From NCBI RefSeq assembly GCF_000001735.4, contig NC_003075.7, positions 8,185,001 through 8,249,000 of the forward strand: 64,000 nt of DNA, read 5' to 3'. Each line of letters starts with the position of its first letter. Position 1 is the first letter of the stretch. The notes under the pieces are model-generated. The model saw nothing but the letters and a program-made list of their open reading frames with translations, was not told where the DNA came from and did no database searches. Of the stretch, positions 37,518 to 50,334 are shown piece by piece. The position numbers were made by a program, and so were the translations under genes. This stretch comes from Arabidopsis thaliana. Taxonomy: Eukaryota; Streptophyta; Magnoliopsida; Brassicales; Brassicaceae.

Positions 37518-40074
37518 ATGGTTGACCGTCCTACCGATGTGGTCGTAGAAGTCGGTTCTTCCGGCAGAACTATTTTCCGACCGGACGAGACTCCGACTCC
37601 AGAACCTCGGAGACCAACACAATTGCCGCCAGTTCCTGCACCGGAGAAAAAACTGACCCTTTTTGCCTTAAGACTCGCTGTTCTTGAGAAGGTTTTTGAG
37701 ATTCCAACATTCTAGTTCATTATTTAGGAGTCCTTTTCTTGAGTTTTAAATTGTGTTCTTAAATCTTAATCACAGATTGCTTCAGGGTTGGGATCTTTAG
37801 GTTTCGTGTGGGCCACGGTTGTTCTTCTTGGTGGATTCGCTGGAAGTTTAGAGATAACAGATTTCTGGTTTGTTACTGTGATTCTTGTTATTGAAGGAGC
37901 TAGGCTTTTCAGTAGAAGCCACGAGCTTGAACTGCAGCATCAGTCTAAGTACACAATCTCTGGAATCAACATCTTCCGGTTCCTTGTCAAACAAATTAAC
38001 CAAATATTTCACCAGGTGGCTCACATTGCCGGAGACGACAATAGACCATCGGTTCGAGAAACGAGAACCGTACAAAGGAATTCGGGACACATCACGCGGA
38101 CAAGGACATGGAAAAGCTCAGATGTTCCTATGTTGCCTTACACAGGATGGGTTTTTGTTTCAAGAAACGTGAGTAGAATCTTCTATTGGCTCCAGATTGC
38201 TTCTGCTTTCGCCAGCATTTTTATCTCCACGATCCAACTCATCAAACAAGACTATGGAGGCAACGACTTGAAACCCAAAAGCACCAATCTTCACGCAGCT
38301 TTGACTCTCTTCTACTCTCTAGCCCTAGCCGAGGCTCTTCTGTTCCTTGTTGAGAAAGCTTACTGGGAATATATGATTAGTGTTATCCACATTCTTGAGA
38401 AAGTGAATGAAGAATGCGGTCTTGAGAGATTTGGTACGGGATCGGTGAGAAGATTCTTCTATGATGCCTACTCAAGATGCCTCAACGGGAGCATCTTCGA
38501 CGGATTGAAGATGGATATGGTGATCTTTGCCATGGAGCTCTTGGTAGCGAATTCTCTTGATGAGCAGCTCATTGGAGCAGAGATTCTTTCGATATTCTCA
38601 ACCCACGACGACTATTCGGTTGATACTTTGCAGAAGATTGGGACAAATCTTGCAATCATAGAAAGGTTAGTGGAGATGTTGAATTGGAGAGACAAAAATC
38701 AAGAAGATGTGAGAATGTCAGCTGCAGAGATTCTCTCAAGATTAGCTAGTAAGAAGCAGAACTCTCTGAGAGTTGCGGGGATCCCGGGAGCGATTGAGTC
38801 GATATCTTCTCTTTTAGAGAGCACGAGAGATTCAGGTGAAGCCACTGATGAGATTGGAGAACAGAGTATAAACCATTCAAATTTATGGACATTGAACAAT
38901 CTTGGACTGCTGATTCTGAAAAGGCTAGCTCGAGATCATGAGAACTGTGGAAAAATTGGGAAAACAAAAGGGTTACTTTCAAAGATCATTGACTTCACTT
39001 ATGCTGAGAAGAATTTGTTGGAAAATCCAAATGTTGCTGTTGCAGAGCCTTATAAGATCTTGGCTGTGAAACGGTCTTTGAAGCTGTTAAAGAAGCTGGT
39101 GAGCACGACAGGCACAACAGGGAAGAACTTGAGGATGACTATCTCTGGGATTGTCTTCACAGTGAGCAACATTAGGGAAACATTACATCATGGAAAGAGT
39201 CAGCCTCATTTGCAGAAGCTTGGTGCAGAGATTTTGACTTTCCTTGCGTTTGAAGAAGGTGCAACCGAGAAAATCGGAGGCACGGGCGGGGTTTTGAAAG
39301 GGCTTCTCTGCATATTCTTGAACAATGAGATTCCAAAGGACAAAAGTGGTGTGAGAGTCTCTGCTGGTGAATCTGTTGCTATGCTAGCTCAAGGAAGTAA
39401 AAGCAATTGCCAAAAGATATTGAGAGCAAATGTTCTTAAGGGACTCGTTGAAGCGTTGGACAACCCGTTGATTCGGTTGAATGCAGCGAGGATCTTGCGT
39501 AATCTCTGTGCATATACAGCTCCTGGTCAGTTCAATGAACAGATGAAGGAAGTTATTAAATCTGCAGGAGCAACAGTAAGTCCTTTCATATGTTCTTGAT
39601 TCATACGAAATTGATAAGAATCATGAATCACTAGTTATCTTCTCCATGCAGGTTCTTAAGGCAATAAAGTCTGAAGAGAGGAAACCTCAAGAAGTTATGG
39701 TGGGATTAGCACCACATATTCTCAAGTTAATGAATACTCCCGAAGAATTGAGAGGGATGTTCGAGGAAGCCGGAGTAACCGAGGAAGAACTAGCCAAGGC
39801 ATTAATCAATATCCTCAAGAGATATGAACAGCCAGTTCCAAAGGTTCCAAGAATCAGGAGGTTTGCAATAGAGCTAACCATTGCGATGATGAAAGCTAAC
39901 GTTGAGACTGTCAAGACCTTCCAAAACCTTGAGATGAAGAATGAATTAGAGACCGTCTTTGAGACCGCGGCTGAGCTTGAGAACTTTGATATATTTTCTG
40001 GCACGGTCGGTTTGGCACGCCATGGTTCAACTATCAATGAACTCATTGAAGAAGCAATGCTGTTGTTGAGGTAG
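37518..40074 (+). CDS. ARM-repeat protein with N-terminal membrane segments
   Basis: Three exons, 37518-37691, 37776-39575 and 39652-40074, all in phase, give about 798 residues starting MVDRPTDVVVEVGSSGRTIF. The N-terminal third has hydrophobic stretches consistent with membrane spans: LGFVWATVVLLGGFAGSL, FYWLQIASAFASIFISTIQL and ALTLFYSLALAEALLFLV. The rest is helical armadillo-type repeats (AAEILSRLASKKQNSLRVAG; LGAEILTFLAFEEGATEKIG; NAARILRNLCAY). It belongs to a plant family of membrane-anchored ARM proteins of unknown function. Intact. From memory AT4G14280. Confidence 0.88.
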
Positions 40075-40546
40075 ACAAAAGTTCTCATATGTAACAATTT
40101 TAAAGACATTGACTGTCTCAACCCCAAATTGTATTGAACTAATTGTCTTTGCTCAACAAGTTTATCAAATGGACTATTTTCTCTTCTTCTTCTTCCACAG
40201 TATTTTCTCTGCTTCACACCTACAAGTCCTGAAAATTCTTAACAAAGACAAACATGATCAAAACACATGTAAGATGATTGCATTATACGTTCATAAGAAT
40301 GGGATTAATTAATGGTATATGTGTAAGATGATCTCATTACATGTTCATAACAAGAGGATAAAAAGACATGGAAGGAACAAAAGATGATTTCTTCTCTTGA
40401 CAGAGATTTTTGCCAAAACACAACATATATGCATATGAATAAACTCATATAAACCATAACCAGAAGAGAACTTGTCATGACAAACCTTTAAACATTTTAA
40501 CTTTCCATTCTATTTTGCACAAACAAAAACACATAACTTAATGGAA

Positions 40547-43500
40547 TTATCTACTTTTGAAGAAATTAAGATCCCATCGGCGTAATAACCCCTCTAAAAC
40601 GTTTCCTGATGTGCTACTACGTCCAACCACAGTCACTGTTGCCTTTGTACGTGCTGACAAATCAATGACATCATTTTTGTTTTGACTCGTTTTAGGCGAA
40701 GCACCAGGAACAAAACCATTTACAGGTCCCGGCAGAGAATCTGATGTTTTAGATGGAACACTGGCTACAGAAGATAATCGTGCATCATGGTTACATGGTG
40801 TTGGACCAGAAGCAGAATCTGTATCAGAAAGTGCCAGTTCTGGTTCTGTAGTAGAAGCAGCAGCATTACCTTCACTGGTCTCTGTATTGGTCCTGGAAGG
40901 TTCTTTTTTCTGATGAGTTTGTTCAACCTCCATGTCCTTCAGCGATTTCATCACCGCTTCCATCAGCATCTGAGGCCAAGAAGATATGTGAATAAACGAA
41001 TTTATAGAGCTTGGTCATAAGGAGAGTTCAAAGTGCAAAATCCACTTTTTTTACTCTCACCCTCTCTTCTTCCTCTGCATTTGATGGAAAATCTGCCAGC
41101 TCATCTACGTGAAACTCCACATATTGATCATCATCTAAAGCTACTGCGAGATGAGGAGGATATGGATCTCCATTCGACAAATCAAAACTGATCATATCAG
41201 AAGATGAACTACTGGAGACTTCAAGACTCTCTTTTTCCTGAAATAAGTCCATATCATGCAACATCAGGAACAATCTACCCATCTCTACATTTTTGTTTCT
41301 CAGACAGTATTTTACATGTACAGAAGTTGGTCACCCTGCCACTAGCGTCACTACAAATGTTTACTGAATATACATCATATAATATATACATAAATCAGAT
41401 AGCTTAGTCAATGACCATTGACCATGCCCATACCATAAACAAAGTAATGCAAAAATTAAAGAGATGCTGAGTTTATGTACCTTGGTTTCTGATGACGATT
41501 GATTAGATGGGTCGTTGGAAGGAACCTGAGAGAAGTAACAAAAAACCATCAATAGGGAGATATAAAAACCATATACAGTACCACATACACCTGTTGGTAG
41601 TTTCTTTGAAGAACCAAGTGAAGCAAACTCTTTTAGTTTGGTATCTATGCAAGAACAGTTACGGTTTCATGATTCAAATTTTGGAATTAATCGGATGTGA
41701 ATTTCTAATTTTTGGCACTTGATGCGTTTCGAAATTAAAAGCTATAATTATAAACATTAGGGAGACAACTGATTATTCCACATTTCAAGGGAATCAGCGT
41801 TAGAGAAAATTATACTTCAAAAATGTGTATTAAAAACTTGCAGAGCATAGTCACAGACCACCAACCTCTGTGCGACTCATAGGTCTTTTTAAGCGGACTT
41901 CATTTATAGCATCAGAGGTGCTACCTGGAGCTAAACCTGAAACCAATTAGAAGAGATGTTGCCTAAGGGTACAACAAAACTTGGAATAAACATAGAAGAA
42001 GTTGAATGACGTACTTTTCTGTGCTGAGGATGGGGGAGAACTTAGTTGTTGCATGGTGCTCCAACTGCCCTGAACATAAAACAGTTAACATCATTGACCT
42101 TTCTTGCTAAAGAACCCCCAAAAAAAAACTAAATATGCATACTGCAAGATTCATTACCTTAGCAAAGTAGTCATCCACCGGGTCAAAAAATGTTGGCCCA
42201 ACCACCTCTGGAGGTTGAAGAACGTTATGGAAAAAGATGTTTATTGAATCAAAGTAGAATTGTGGCCGTGGTGAATTGTGGTCTCCATCGAATTTGATGA
42301 TATTTTTGTCTCCCTGGCATAATCAAAAGCCAGAGGTTTAAAGGCTACATGGTCAAGGGTTCATCAAGAACTTATGAGAAGCTAGAGGAAGAAAAGTATA
42401 ATATGGAAAACTTACTATGTATGCTTCATATATACGCTCTGAGTGATGAGGCTGAATAAAGTCATCATCTACGGCATGTCCAAATAAAACAGGAACAAAA
42501 CAAGATTTCGCTACCTGCAGAATGAACGATATAAATTGAAAAAAAAAACGAGAAACAAAACATCACTTAATATAAAAACACAACAAAATCTCTACTACCA
42601 ATTGACTTTGATACAATTACACATTAAGAACAATCATGAATGCCAAATAATGAGGGAAAATAAGTAAATGATCACCAAAAACAATGATGATGTTGCCTTC
42701 CAGTGAATAGATTAGTTAATCATCTAAGTAATCAACTAGACTAAAAGTAAAAACTAACAGAGGAAACGACCTTAATGGTGTTGAGATCCGTTATGTTAAA
42801 ATTGGCTTTCTTCTGAACAGCTCTCCGCATATATTGTATTGCAAATTTTATCTGAAAGAGATTGAAAGAGCTTAAAGTCGTATAATAGATTCAATGTGGA
42901 AACCTTGTAGTATGAAGAACAAATCCCACAAGAAACAGACACTACAAATTTACTTTTACTTACAGTAAACTTCGGTAGTCGGAACTTATACGTATCTACA
43001 AGCTCCATCATCAAATCAACCAAATCAGAGAATGGGCTGTCTAGAACCATCGCTGCGATAGAGGGATCCTCTGCTCCGTACATCAAGCTGGAAAAGAAGT
43101 GTAGCAACGAAATGATTTCATAGTTCAGCAGAAAGAGAGAATGATTGTAGCAATCAAATTTTAAGTTGCAGTGGTTGACGTTTGCCATGTTGTAGATCAT
43201 TTAGACACAGGAGAGTCAGCTAAATAGACAACAAACCCGACCAAAGAATATTTCATTCGGTTCTTAGCAACTATTCTCCTCTCCACTGGTAAAGAAAAAG
43301 GGGCTCACAAGATAAGTAAATCCTCAATTGCTTACAAAATTCAGTTCTATAGTAAACACTTCCATACAGTTTCATGCAACACTGGAAATGAAAACGCTCT
43401 TATTAAGTAGTTCAACAAATGAAAGACTTAAAGGAACCTTGTGACAGCACCCATTGAACGACCCCATAAGCCAATCAGGGAGACATTCCCATCCGTGCGC

Positions 43501-45057
43501 AAATACTCAACCACAGCCTTCAGATCATCTTTCTGCAACCACCAACGTCACGTTTAACAGTAATAAAAGAAGTGACTGCTCTCACAATTCAGGATTATGA
43601 CTTATGAAGGCAGCGACTGTGAGGGAAGGAAAAATCATTGACAACCTAATCAAGGACACTCAAAGGCACCTAAGTCTACCATGAAATAGAGCATCAAAAA
43701 CTCTAAATCATTTGGAAATCTTTCTTCAGAAAGATAACAATACCTTCATAGACCAAATGAAGCATCATAGGTGTATTGGTTATAGTGGGATAGAATTCCA
43801 ATAAACCACGAGACATTCAATCTAACAAATATCAATCGAGAAGCAGATATATTGACTTAAGACAGCTTGTTTACTCCAAACAACGATAAGTTTAGGCCAT
43901 AACAGCTGAAGGGAAGAAGAGGAATATTTTGAGAAAAGATCAAAGGAGGACATACTTCGTTCCAACCCAAAGTGACATGCTCCCCGCCAGAGAGACCGGA
44001 TCCCGAAAAGTCAAGCGTGAAAATCGTGATGTTTGAAGGAAGTAATACGATCGCAGCTTCACTGGCATCAGCTCTACATCCACTGAATAAGAATGAATCC
44101 ATTAATGAATAGTATACTAAAAGAAACATTAAGCTATTATGATAATTGGAAAACTTTAGTAATGTTGGCAACCATATCAGTTGTTTCATTTCAATGCATG
44201 GTTGTCATAGTATCCTACCAGCTATTGCATCGATTGAAGGATGAGTTAACTAGCTTATTTCACCAGTACAGCTCAAATCACGTTTTATTAAAATAAAAGT
44301 TACGATTACCTGTTGCCATGGCAGTATATTACACAAGGTAGAGGCCTATCTTCAGGACGCTCAACTGGCATGTAATGACTACACTGAAGGATATCTCCTC
44401 TGATGTTTTTAACCTGTCACAATATAAGTTCTTCTATAGTCTTAGGTGAACAAAGCACAACTAAAACCTTGAGATCCTAAAGGCAGTCCAAGGCTGGAAA
44501 ATAAGGAACTCACGCTGATCAACAGTGAACAACTGATGAAATCTACATTGACATTGAATCACAACATGTTTGCTTGGATTCTCTAGTCAGGAGTTCACAA
44601 CAACAACAGAAGAAAAAAAGCTTTACCTCTAAATCTTTCCTCTGGTACCATCTCCCTTTAAGCAAGAACTCTTGTTCCAAGAGATCATGTTCTGGATTGT
44701 ATTCAGCTCTACATCAAAACACCAGTTATATTCAACCGTAGATGAAACAAACTAATTAAAACAAATTGGATTTGAAAGAGGAACAGGGTTTTCTTGAGGA
44801 AATGCAACCCTAAATCCTAGTATATATTACTTCATCTATATAAAAATCCAAAATCAACTCAAGAACAAGAACCAAAATTTCAAAACTCAAATCTAAAAAT
44901 CTAAACTTTGTGTGAAACCCAATTCTACAACCTAGTAAAGAGAAATAGAAAGATGAAACTGAAAACTAAATTCCAGAATCAGTAAGTAATTTTTTTCAAT
45001 TTTCTGAGAGAATCATCACCTTGGAGGTCGAATGACGAAGTTAACAAGCTGCTCCAT
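40547..45057 (-). CDS. Alpha/beta-hydrolase (serine hydrolase-like) with long C-terminal tail and ubiquitin-interacting-like motif
   Basis: Many exons run from ATG 45057 (MEQLVNFVIRPPRAEYNPEH) to 40547. The core shows the hydrolase landmarks in order: oxyanion strand CVIYCHGNSGCRADA, LDFSGSGLSGGEHVTLGWNE, nucleophile elbow GLWGRSMGA (G-x-S-x-G with Ser), acid strand PVLFGHAVDDDFI and catalytic His in FDGDHNSPRPQFY. This subfamily resembles BEM46/ABHD17-type hydrolases, some of which act on lipids or acylated proteins; the substrate is unknown. The tail of about 220 residues after HNVLQPPEVVGPTFFDP is Ser/Pro/Glu-rich and contains EEEERMLMEAVMKSLKDMEV, close to a UIM helix (acidic run, Ala-x3-Ser). 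All exons seen are open. From memory AT4G14290. Confidence 0.88.
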
Positions 45058-46178
45058 TAGAAAAAAATCAAACAAATCACCTTCTTCTTCTTCTCATTCT
45101 TCCATATTTCTCACAAATAGTCAAAAATCGAATAAAACCTAACCAACGAAAGAGATTCAGATAGAACAAGAAATGTAACTAAAAAAACCCTAAATCAAAA
45201 GATCGAGCTGTTCCAGAAGAAAGACAGTGAGATCGAAGAAAGAAAAACACAGAGAAAGAGAAGAAAATAAAGCAAAGTAATAGAAAAACGGCTTTTTCGT
45301 TGTTGAAGCCTGAAACTGTTTTTATATTTAAAAATATATAAACAAACTTTATAAATTAGCCCCACATTTTTGCCGCTTTTTACATTTAACGTCTTCACAT
45401 TTCATTATGGAAATTAATTAATTGGTATTGTCATGTATAATCATTAATCATTATTACTAATTCCAAAGTTTTTTCAGTGAAAGCTGACATTGACCAAAGT
45501 CTCTTAAAAAATTTCGAAAAAAAACTCAAAAATTCAATTAAGGTTTTTTAGTGGAGATCGTGCACGTTAATTGTCGTTTATAGGCTATTGTTTTAATTAT
45601 TTTAAAATATATACGAGGTAATTAAGAGATTAATTAAACTTAAACATATGAGGTTAATTATTACAAGTACTAATAAAGCTGTAATGTGGAGTTTGGAATT
45701 TTCGACAACAAAGTGCACATCTGGCACAGAGATTGTCACAGCACGAAAGATTTTTTTGTCGTTCTTGTAGGATTTGCTGGCACGTGTGGAATAGAAAACA
45801 CACGAGTGAAACCATCGTCGGTCTTTGTAGCCCATTATTTATACTTCTATTGGGCTGGACTTAAGCCCATAAGTAAGCATCTCTGTTACAAGAAAACGGG
45901 AAACAGATCTGAACCGTTAATAATATTAGAAAGGATCTAGACCGTTGATTTATTTATCTGCTGACAGATTCGTACCTTCGCGAATATCAATACCAAACCA
46001 ATAGAAATATTCGTTCGCTGTCTTCTTCCTCTTCCTCCTCTCAAATCGGCTACAGCCATTGGAAAAGCTAAAGCCTTTTCGTAATTTCTGGAAGTTTCTG
46101 CAGTCGGTTTTCACGGTTTCGTAGATTGAGGTGGATTTGTGATTCTGGGTCAGAAGTAAGATAGTGGAATATAAATTC
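45058..46178. promoter_or_regulatory. Divergent promoter region between the hydrolase and the RRM protein gene
   Basis: Near the RRM gene are site II-like elements (TGGGCT/AGCCCA) at about 45827-45832, 45851-45856 and 45866-45871, the combination seen upstream of growth-related genes. A G-box-like GCACGTGT lies at 45780-45787. No gene seen in between. Confidence 0.55.
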
Positions 46179-47785
46179 ATGGATTCGGATCAAGGAAAGC
46201 TTTTTGTCGGTGGTATTTCATGGGAAACTGATGAAGATAAGCTGAGAGAACATTTCACCAACTATGGAGAGGTTTCTCAGGCTATTGTGATGAGAGACAA
46301 GCTCACAGGTCGACCTAGGGGTTTTGGGTTCGTTATCTTCTCGGATCCTTCTGTTCTCGATAGGGTTCTTCAAGAGAAACACAGCATTGATACCAGAGAG
46401 GTTATTATTGTTCTCTTATAGCTCCATTTCTCTAATTGTGTTAAAGTTTTATCCTTTTTGCGTTTTGCTGTGTTGATTGAGAACGAGAGTAAATATAGAA
46501 TTTTGTTTGGTTGGCAAATTCGCCTTAGTGTTTCTTAGATTCTAGGATTGGTTTTAACTTGTATAAGAGGTATTATAGGGTACTCGATATATGTTAATCG
46601 TACACTCTATGAAGTGATTGAGTATAGTATTAGAAAAGAGAGCTTGGTTTGGTTTATTAGGATAAGGAAAAACAGATGTATATATTTTCTGTTGCGTTAT
46701 GTTCTCGATTTGGGTAAAGTATGATTCTTGGAAGTTTATTATGAGCTTTATTGATTTTGGTTAATGTTTAGGTTGATGTGAAGAGAGCCATGTCAAGAGA
46801 GGAGCAGCAAGTCTCTGGAAGAACTGGGAATCTTAATACATCTAGAAGTTCTGGAGGTGATGCTTACAATAAAACCAAGAAGATCTTTGTTGGAGGCTTG
46901 CCACCTACTTTGACTGATGAAGAGTTTCGCCAGTACTTTGAAGTTTATGGCCCTGTGACTGATGTTGCAATCATGTATGACCAGGCTACCAACCGTCCTC
47001 GTGGGTTTGGATTTGTTTCCTTCGACTCTGAAGATGCGGTAGACAGTGTTTTGCACAAGACTTTCCATGATTTGAGCGGTAAACAAGTTGAAGTAAAGCG
47101 TGCTCTTCCTAAAGATGCCAATCCTGGAGGTGGTGGACGATCAATGGGTGGTGGTGGCTCTGGTGGTTACCAGGGTTATGGTGGCAATGAAAGCAGTTAT
47201 GATGGACGTATGGATTCCAATAGGTTTTTGCAGCATCAAAGTGTTGGAAATGGTTTACCATCTTATGGTTCTTCTGGTTATGGCGCTGGCTATGGAAATG
47301 GTAGTAATGGTGCCGGGTATGGTGCCTATGGAGGTTACACTGGTTCTGCTGGAGGTTATGGCGCTGGTGCTACTGCTGGATATGGAGCAACGAACATTCC
47401 AGGTGCTGGCTATGGAAGTAGTACTGGAGTTGCTCCGAGAAACTCATGGGACACTCCAGCTTCTAGTGGTTATGGGAACCCAGGCTATGGGAGTGGTGCT
47501 GCTCATAGTGGATATGGAGTTCCTGGTGCAGCTCCTCCTACGCAGTCACCATCTGGCTATAGTAACCAAGGCTACGGTTATGGAGGGTACAGTGGAAGTG
47601 ATTCTGGTTATGGAAATCAAGCTGCATATGGTGTGGTTGGAGGGCGTCCTAGTGGTGGCGGTTCAAACAACCCTGGTAGTGGTGGCTACATGGGAGGTGG
47701 TTATGGTGATGGATCTTGGCGATCTGACCCGTCACAAGGTTATGGTGGTGGGTACAATGATGGTCAGGGTCGACAAGGCCAGTAG
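46179..47785 (+). CDS. hnRNP-like RNA-binding protein with two RRMs and a Gly/Tyr-rich tail
   Basis: Two exons, 46179-46400 and 46772-47785, joined in phase (TRE|VDVKRAM), give 411 residues. The start MDSDQGKLFVGGISWET is the first ATG. RRM1 has RNP2 KLFVGGIS and RNP1 RGFGFVIF; RRM2 has RNP2 KIFVGGLP and RNP1 RGFGFVSF. The C-terminal half is built of GYG/GAGYG-type low-complexity repeats ending in QGYGGGYNDGQGRQGQ, the type that drives condensate formation in hnRNP A/B-like proteins. Expected role: pre-mRNA or mRNA binding in the nucleus. A GTG-started frame 15 nt upstream is not credible. From memory AT4G14300. Confidence 0.93.
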
Positions 47786-48763
47786 TGACTGTGTAAGGGG
47801 ATTATGACCGCCCTGGTTTCTGGATCCTTGTCAAGAAGAATTTAGCTCAAATCAAAGGTTCCACAACTTCCTAACGGGTTGGACTGCTTGAATCTCTTTA
47901 TAAGCATGTGCTATCTATTACAATAAGTCACTTCTATTAAGTTATTTTTCGGTTGAGTGTACTTTTGAGTTTTGGCAGAGTTATTATAACTACAGGCTTT
48001 GCTGTTTTCGTATTATGTTTGTCTTCCTAGTATTCTTGCCGGATTGTTTGTTTTGATTGTGTTATTTTGTTTTGGCCCTGATGGATATAACTTAAGCAGG
48101 GAATAATGCTTCAGGGTACTTGTTAAGAAAGCAGATGGTGAGAGCAGAACTCGATGGAGGTGAGAGTCAAATTGCTGAATGTATGGTTTGAGTAGAAAGT
48201 AGAGGTAGTTGGTAACGTTAGTGGTACCATTAAGAAGAAGGTGTAGAAAATAGTGAGAGGTAGCTTTGAGAAAAAGGCATAATCATTTTGCGTCGTGTGT
48301 TTGTACAGGACTTATCAAGGGCTGCTTGAGTTCTTAGGTGGGGCAACGACTCATCGAGGTTGAATTCAAGGTCTGCTCCTACTCCGAGTTGAGGTAATCA
48401 CTTGAAGAACGAAGAGGCAAGGTGTTATCAGTATGTGAGCTACTAGGTTCTTTTGTGAGGGGTGAGATTGAAACAAACATAGATAGGCACACACTGTGAT
48501 AGCACAAGGCAGAGCCACATTGTTAAAATATCTTTTGGGATTACGGGGTTTGATCCGTAATGATGGATATTAGGATACCAAATTCTCATAATTATAGATA
48601 GAAACTAGTGGAAACTCAACAGTACAAAGCTTATCTTGAGCTGTGAAACTCAAAGTTACAAATACGTGAAAGCTAATTTAATTTATTCAGAAGTAGTTGC
48701 TTTAACCAACTTGTTTACGTGAGACATCCATGCAATGCAACTACAATCTTCTTCTCATTTAGC
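47786..48763. other. 3' region of the RRM gene; no other gene seen
   Basis: The sequence 48090-48500 is richer in G than typical spacer (GTGAGAG, GAGGTAG words) and may belong to a long or alternatively spliced 3' end. No open frame or RNA gene is supported. Confidence 0.4.
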
Positions 48764-49227
48764 TCAGTGGTGTCCAAACCAGCCAACACCAAAGCCCCAT
48801 CCTTTACCTTTTCCAATGCCGCCTCCAATACCACCACCTTTGCCTATTCCGCCGCCAAAGCCCCATCCTTTACCTTTTCCAATGCCGCCTCCAATCCCAC
48901 CACCTTTGCCGATTCCACCACCAAAGCCTCCACCTTTACTAATGCCACCTCCAAAACCACCGCCTTTGCCTATTCCGTGGCCGAAAATGCCTCCACCTTT
49001 ACCAATGGCACCTCCAAAACCACCACTTCCCCGGCAGCGATTCCACCTCCTTTGCCAAATCCTCCACCAAAACCACCTCCAAAGCCCTTTCCTCCGCCTA
49101 TGATGGTCTTCTCCTCTTCATCTTTTCCAAAGGTCACACCTTCTCTTGCAGCCACATAATTCACCACAAAAACATTGAACCACAACAAAGCCAAGAGAGC
49201 AGCTCCGTTAACAACGAGACTCCCCAT
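48764..49227 (-). pseudogene. Secreted glycine-rich protein gene whose repeat region is out of frame with its signal peptide
   Basis: From ATG 49227 the frame gives a signal peptide (MGSLVVNGAALLALLWFNVF then VVNYVAA), REGVTFGKDEEEKTIIGG, and the start of a Gly repeat (KGFGGGFGGGFGKGGGIAAG), then loses the pattern and stops at 48970. Shifting by one base at the GGGG run 49029-49032 gives a frame open for 88 codons to 48764 that carries the regular repeat GGGIGKG/GGGFGGGI and ends WGFGVGWFGHH. The repeat phase is thus conserved only after the shift. Either a one-base loss broke the gene or an unusual splice or short truncated product is used. Family: structural or signalling plant glycine-rich proteins. 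From memory an annotated small membrane protein gene (AT4G14301) lies here. Confidence 0.7.
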
Positions 49228-50334
49228 CTCTTTTGTTTTTTTTGTATGTATTAAGTTATGTTTGTTTTTGTATAAGCCAAGACGAGACCAGCTCCGTTTA
49301 TAAAGGCGAGTGAGTAGCCAATTAATTACACCAACTACTAACTGATCCCGATTGTTTTAACCTCAACTCGTAAATGACTTTACGTTTTCGTAGATTACCC
49401 ATCACATATTCACTCTTACCATGACTTCATCGACGCATTTTCTAGTCTATAAGACTATAAGACTACAACTCCATACGAGCTTTAAGTTTTCATTTTGGTA
49501 CAGTAAGCATATAACCTTTTTTTTTGTCAAATACAGAAGTATATAACTTTCTCCAAATCATTTTCTAGATAAAGTAATAACATTTTCGTTATGTTCTTTT
49601 TTGAAGCACATCATTTCAATAAATTTGAAAAACTTTTTTTCTTTTTTTTGATTGAGAAACTCTCGTTATATGGAAGTGAGAGAATGATCAGAATAATAAA
49701 CTATAGTTTGCTACGTCAATGGACAACGTTTATTATTGGTTTTTTAGTTTGGTGGTTTGATTCTATGTACGTAGACGTTTAATCTAAAGTTCTCTGTAAA
49801 GCGAAACATTATTTAGGTTTACAACGAATGTCTAATATTGACAAACAAAAGAAGAAGAATGTCTAATAGATAGATACTTAAAATGTAGATAAATAAAAGT
49901 GTTACAGGAAATTGATTTAAATTGGTATGTGTGTTTCTCAAATCTACTAAAATATGGTTAGAATTAAGTATCTACATCAAATATGAGTAAGTGAAGTAAA
50001 AGCAGCCTGATTGTATTCGATAGTCCCACTCCTTCCTACTAGTTCTTTAATTTTATAGGTGGGACTGTGGGAGTTTAGTACTTGATACATATTCTAAATT
50101 TTAGAGAAAATTATGTATTTATCTAACTATTTTTACAGCAAACATTTTTGCTAAAGTGTTCGTAATTGTGAGAGACTGCAATGTTTCTGTGAAACAACAA
50201 AACAGTTACAGAGTTTGATCTATTCAATAATCATCACATCTCTCAGATTTTACTTGAGATTCAATTCTTGAAACTTTTGTACATTTCAAGAAAAACAAAA
50301 GAGATCCATTCTTGTTTCCTCCATATAGAGTTCT
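49228..50334. other. 1.1-kb spacer with no gene seen
   Basis: It holds the upstream region of the glycine-rich gene (a TATAAA near 49298-49303 reads TTTATA on plus) and the 3' flank of the Mpv17 gene. No transposon ends found. Confidence 0.4.

Noticed and set aside
47100-47807. Long Val/Met-rich plus-strand frame over the RRM gene tail
   Set aside because: It is the +1 frame of the Gly/Tyr-rich repeat; repeated GGT/GGA codons leave neighbouring frames open.
48090-48500. G-rich stretch downstream of the RRM gene as a possible non-coding RNA
   Set aside because: No hairpin, conserved box or promoter could be seen by eye; a long 3' end of the RRM transcript is simpler.
48719-49159. Two plus-strand Pro/Ser/Thr-rich frames resembling extensin or hydroxyproline-rich proteins
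   Set aside because: They are the complement of the glycine-rich repeat gene on the minus strand, which has a signal peptide and the expected codon pattern.
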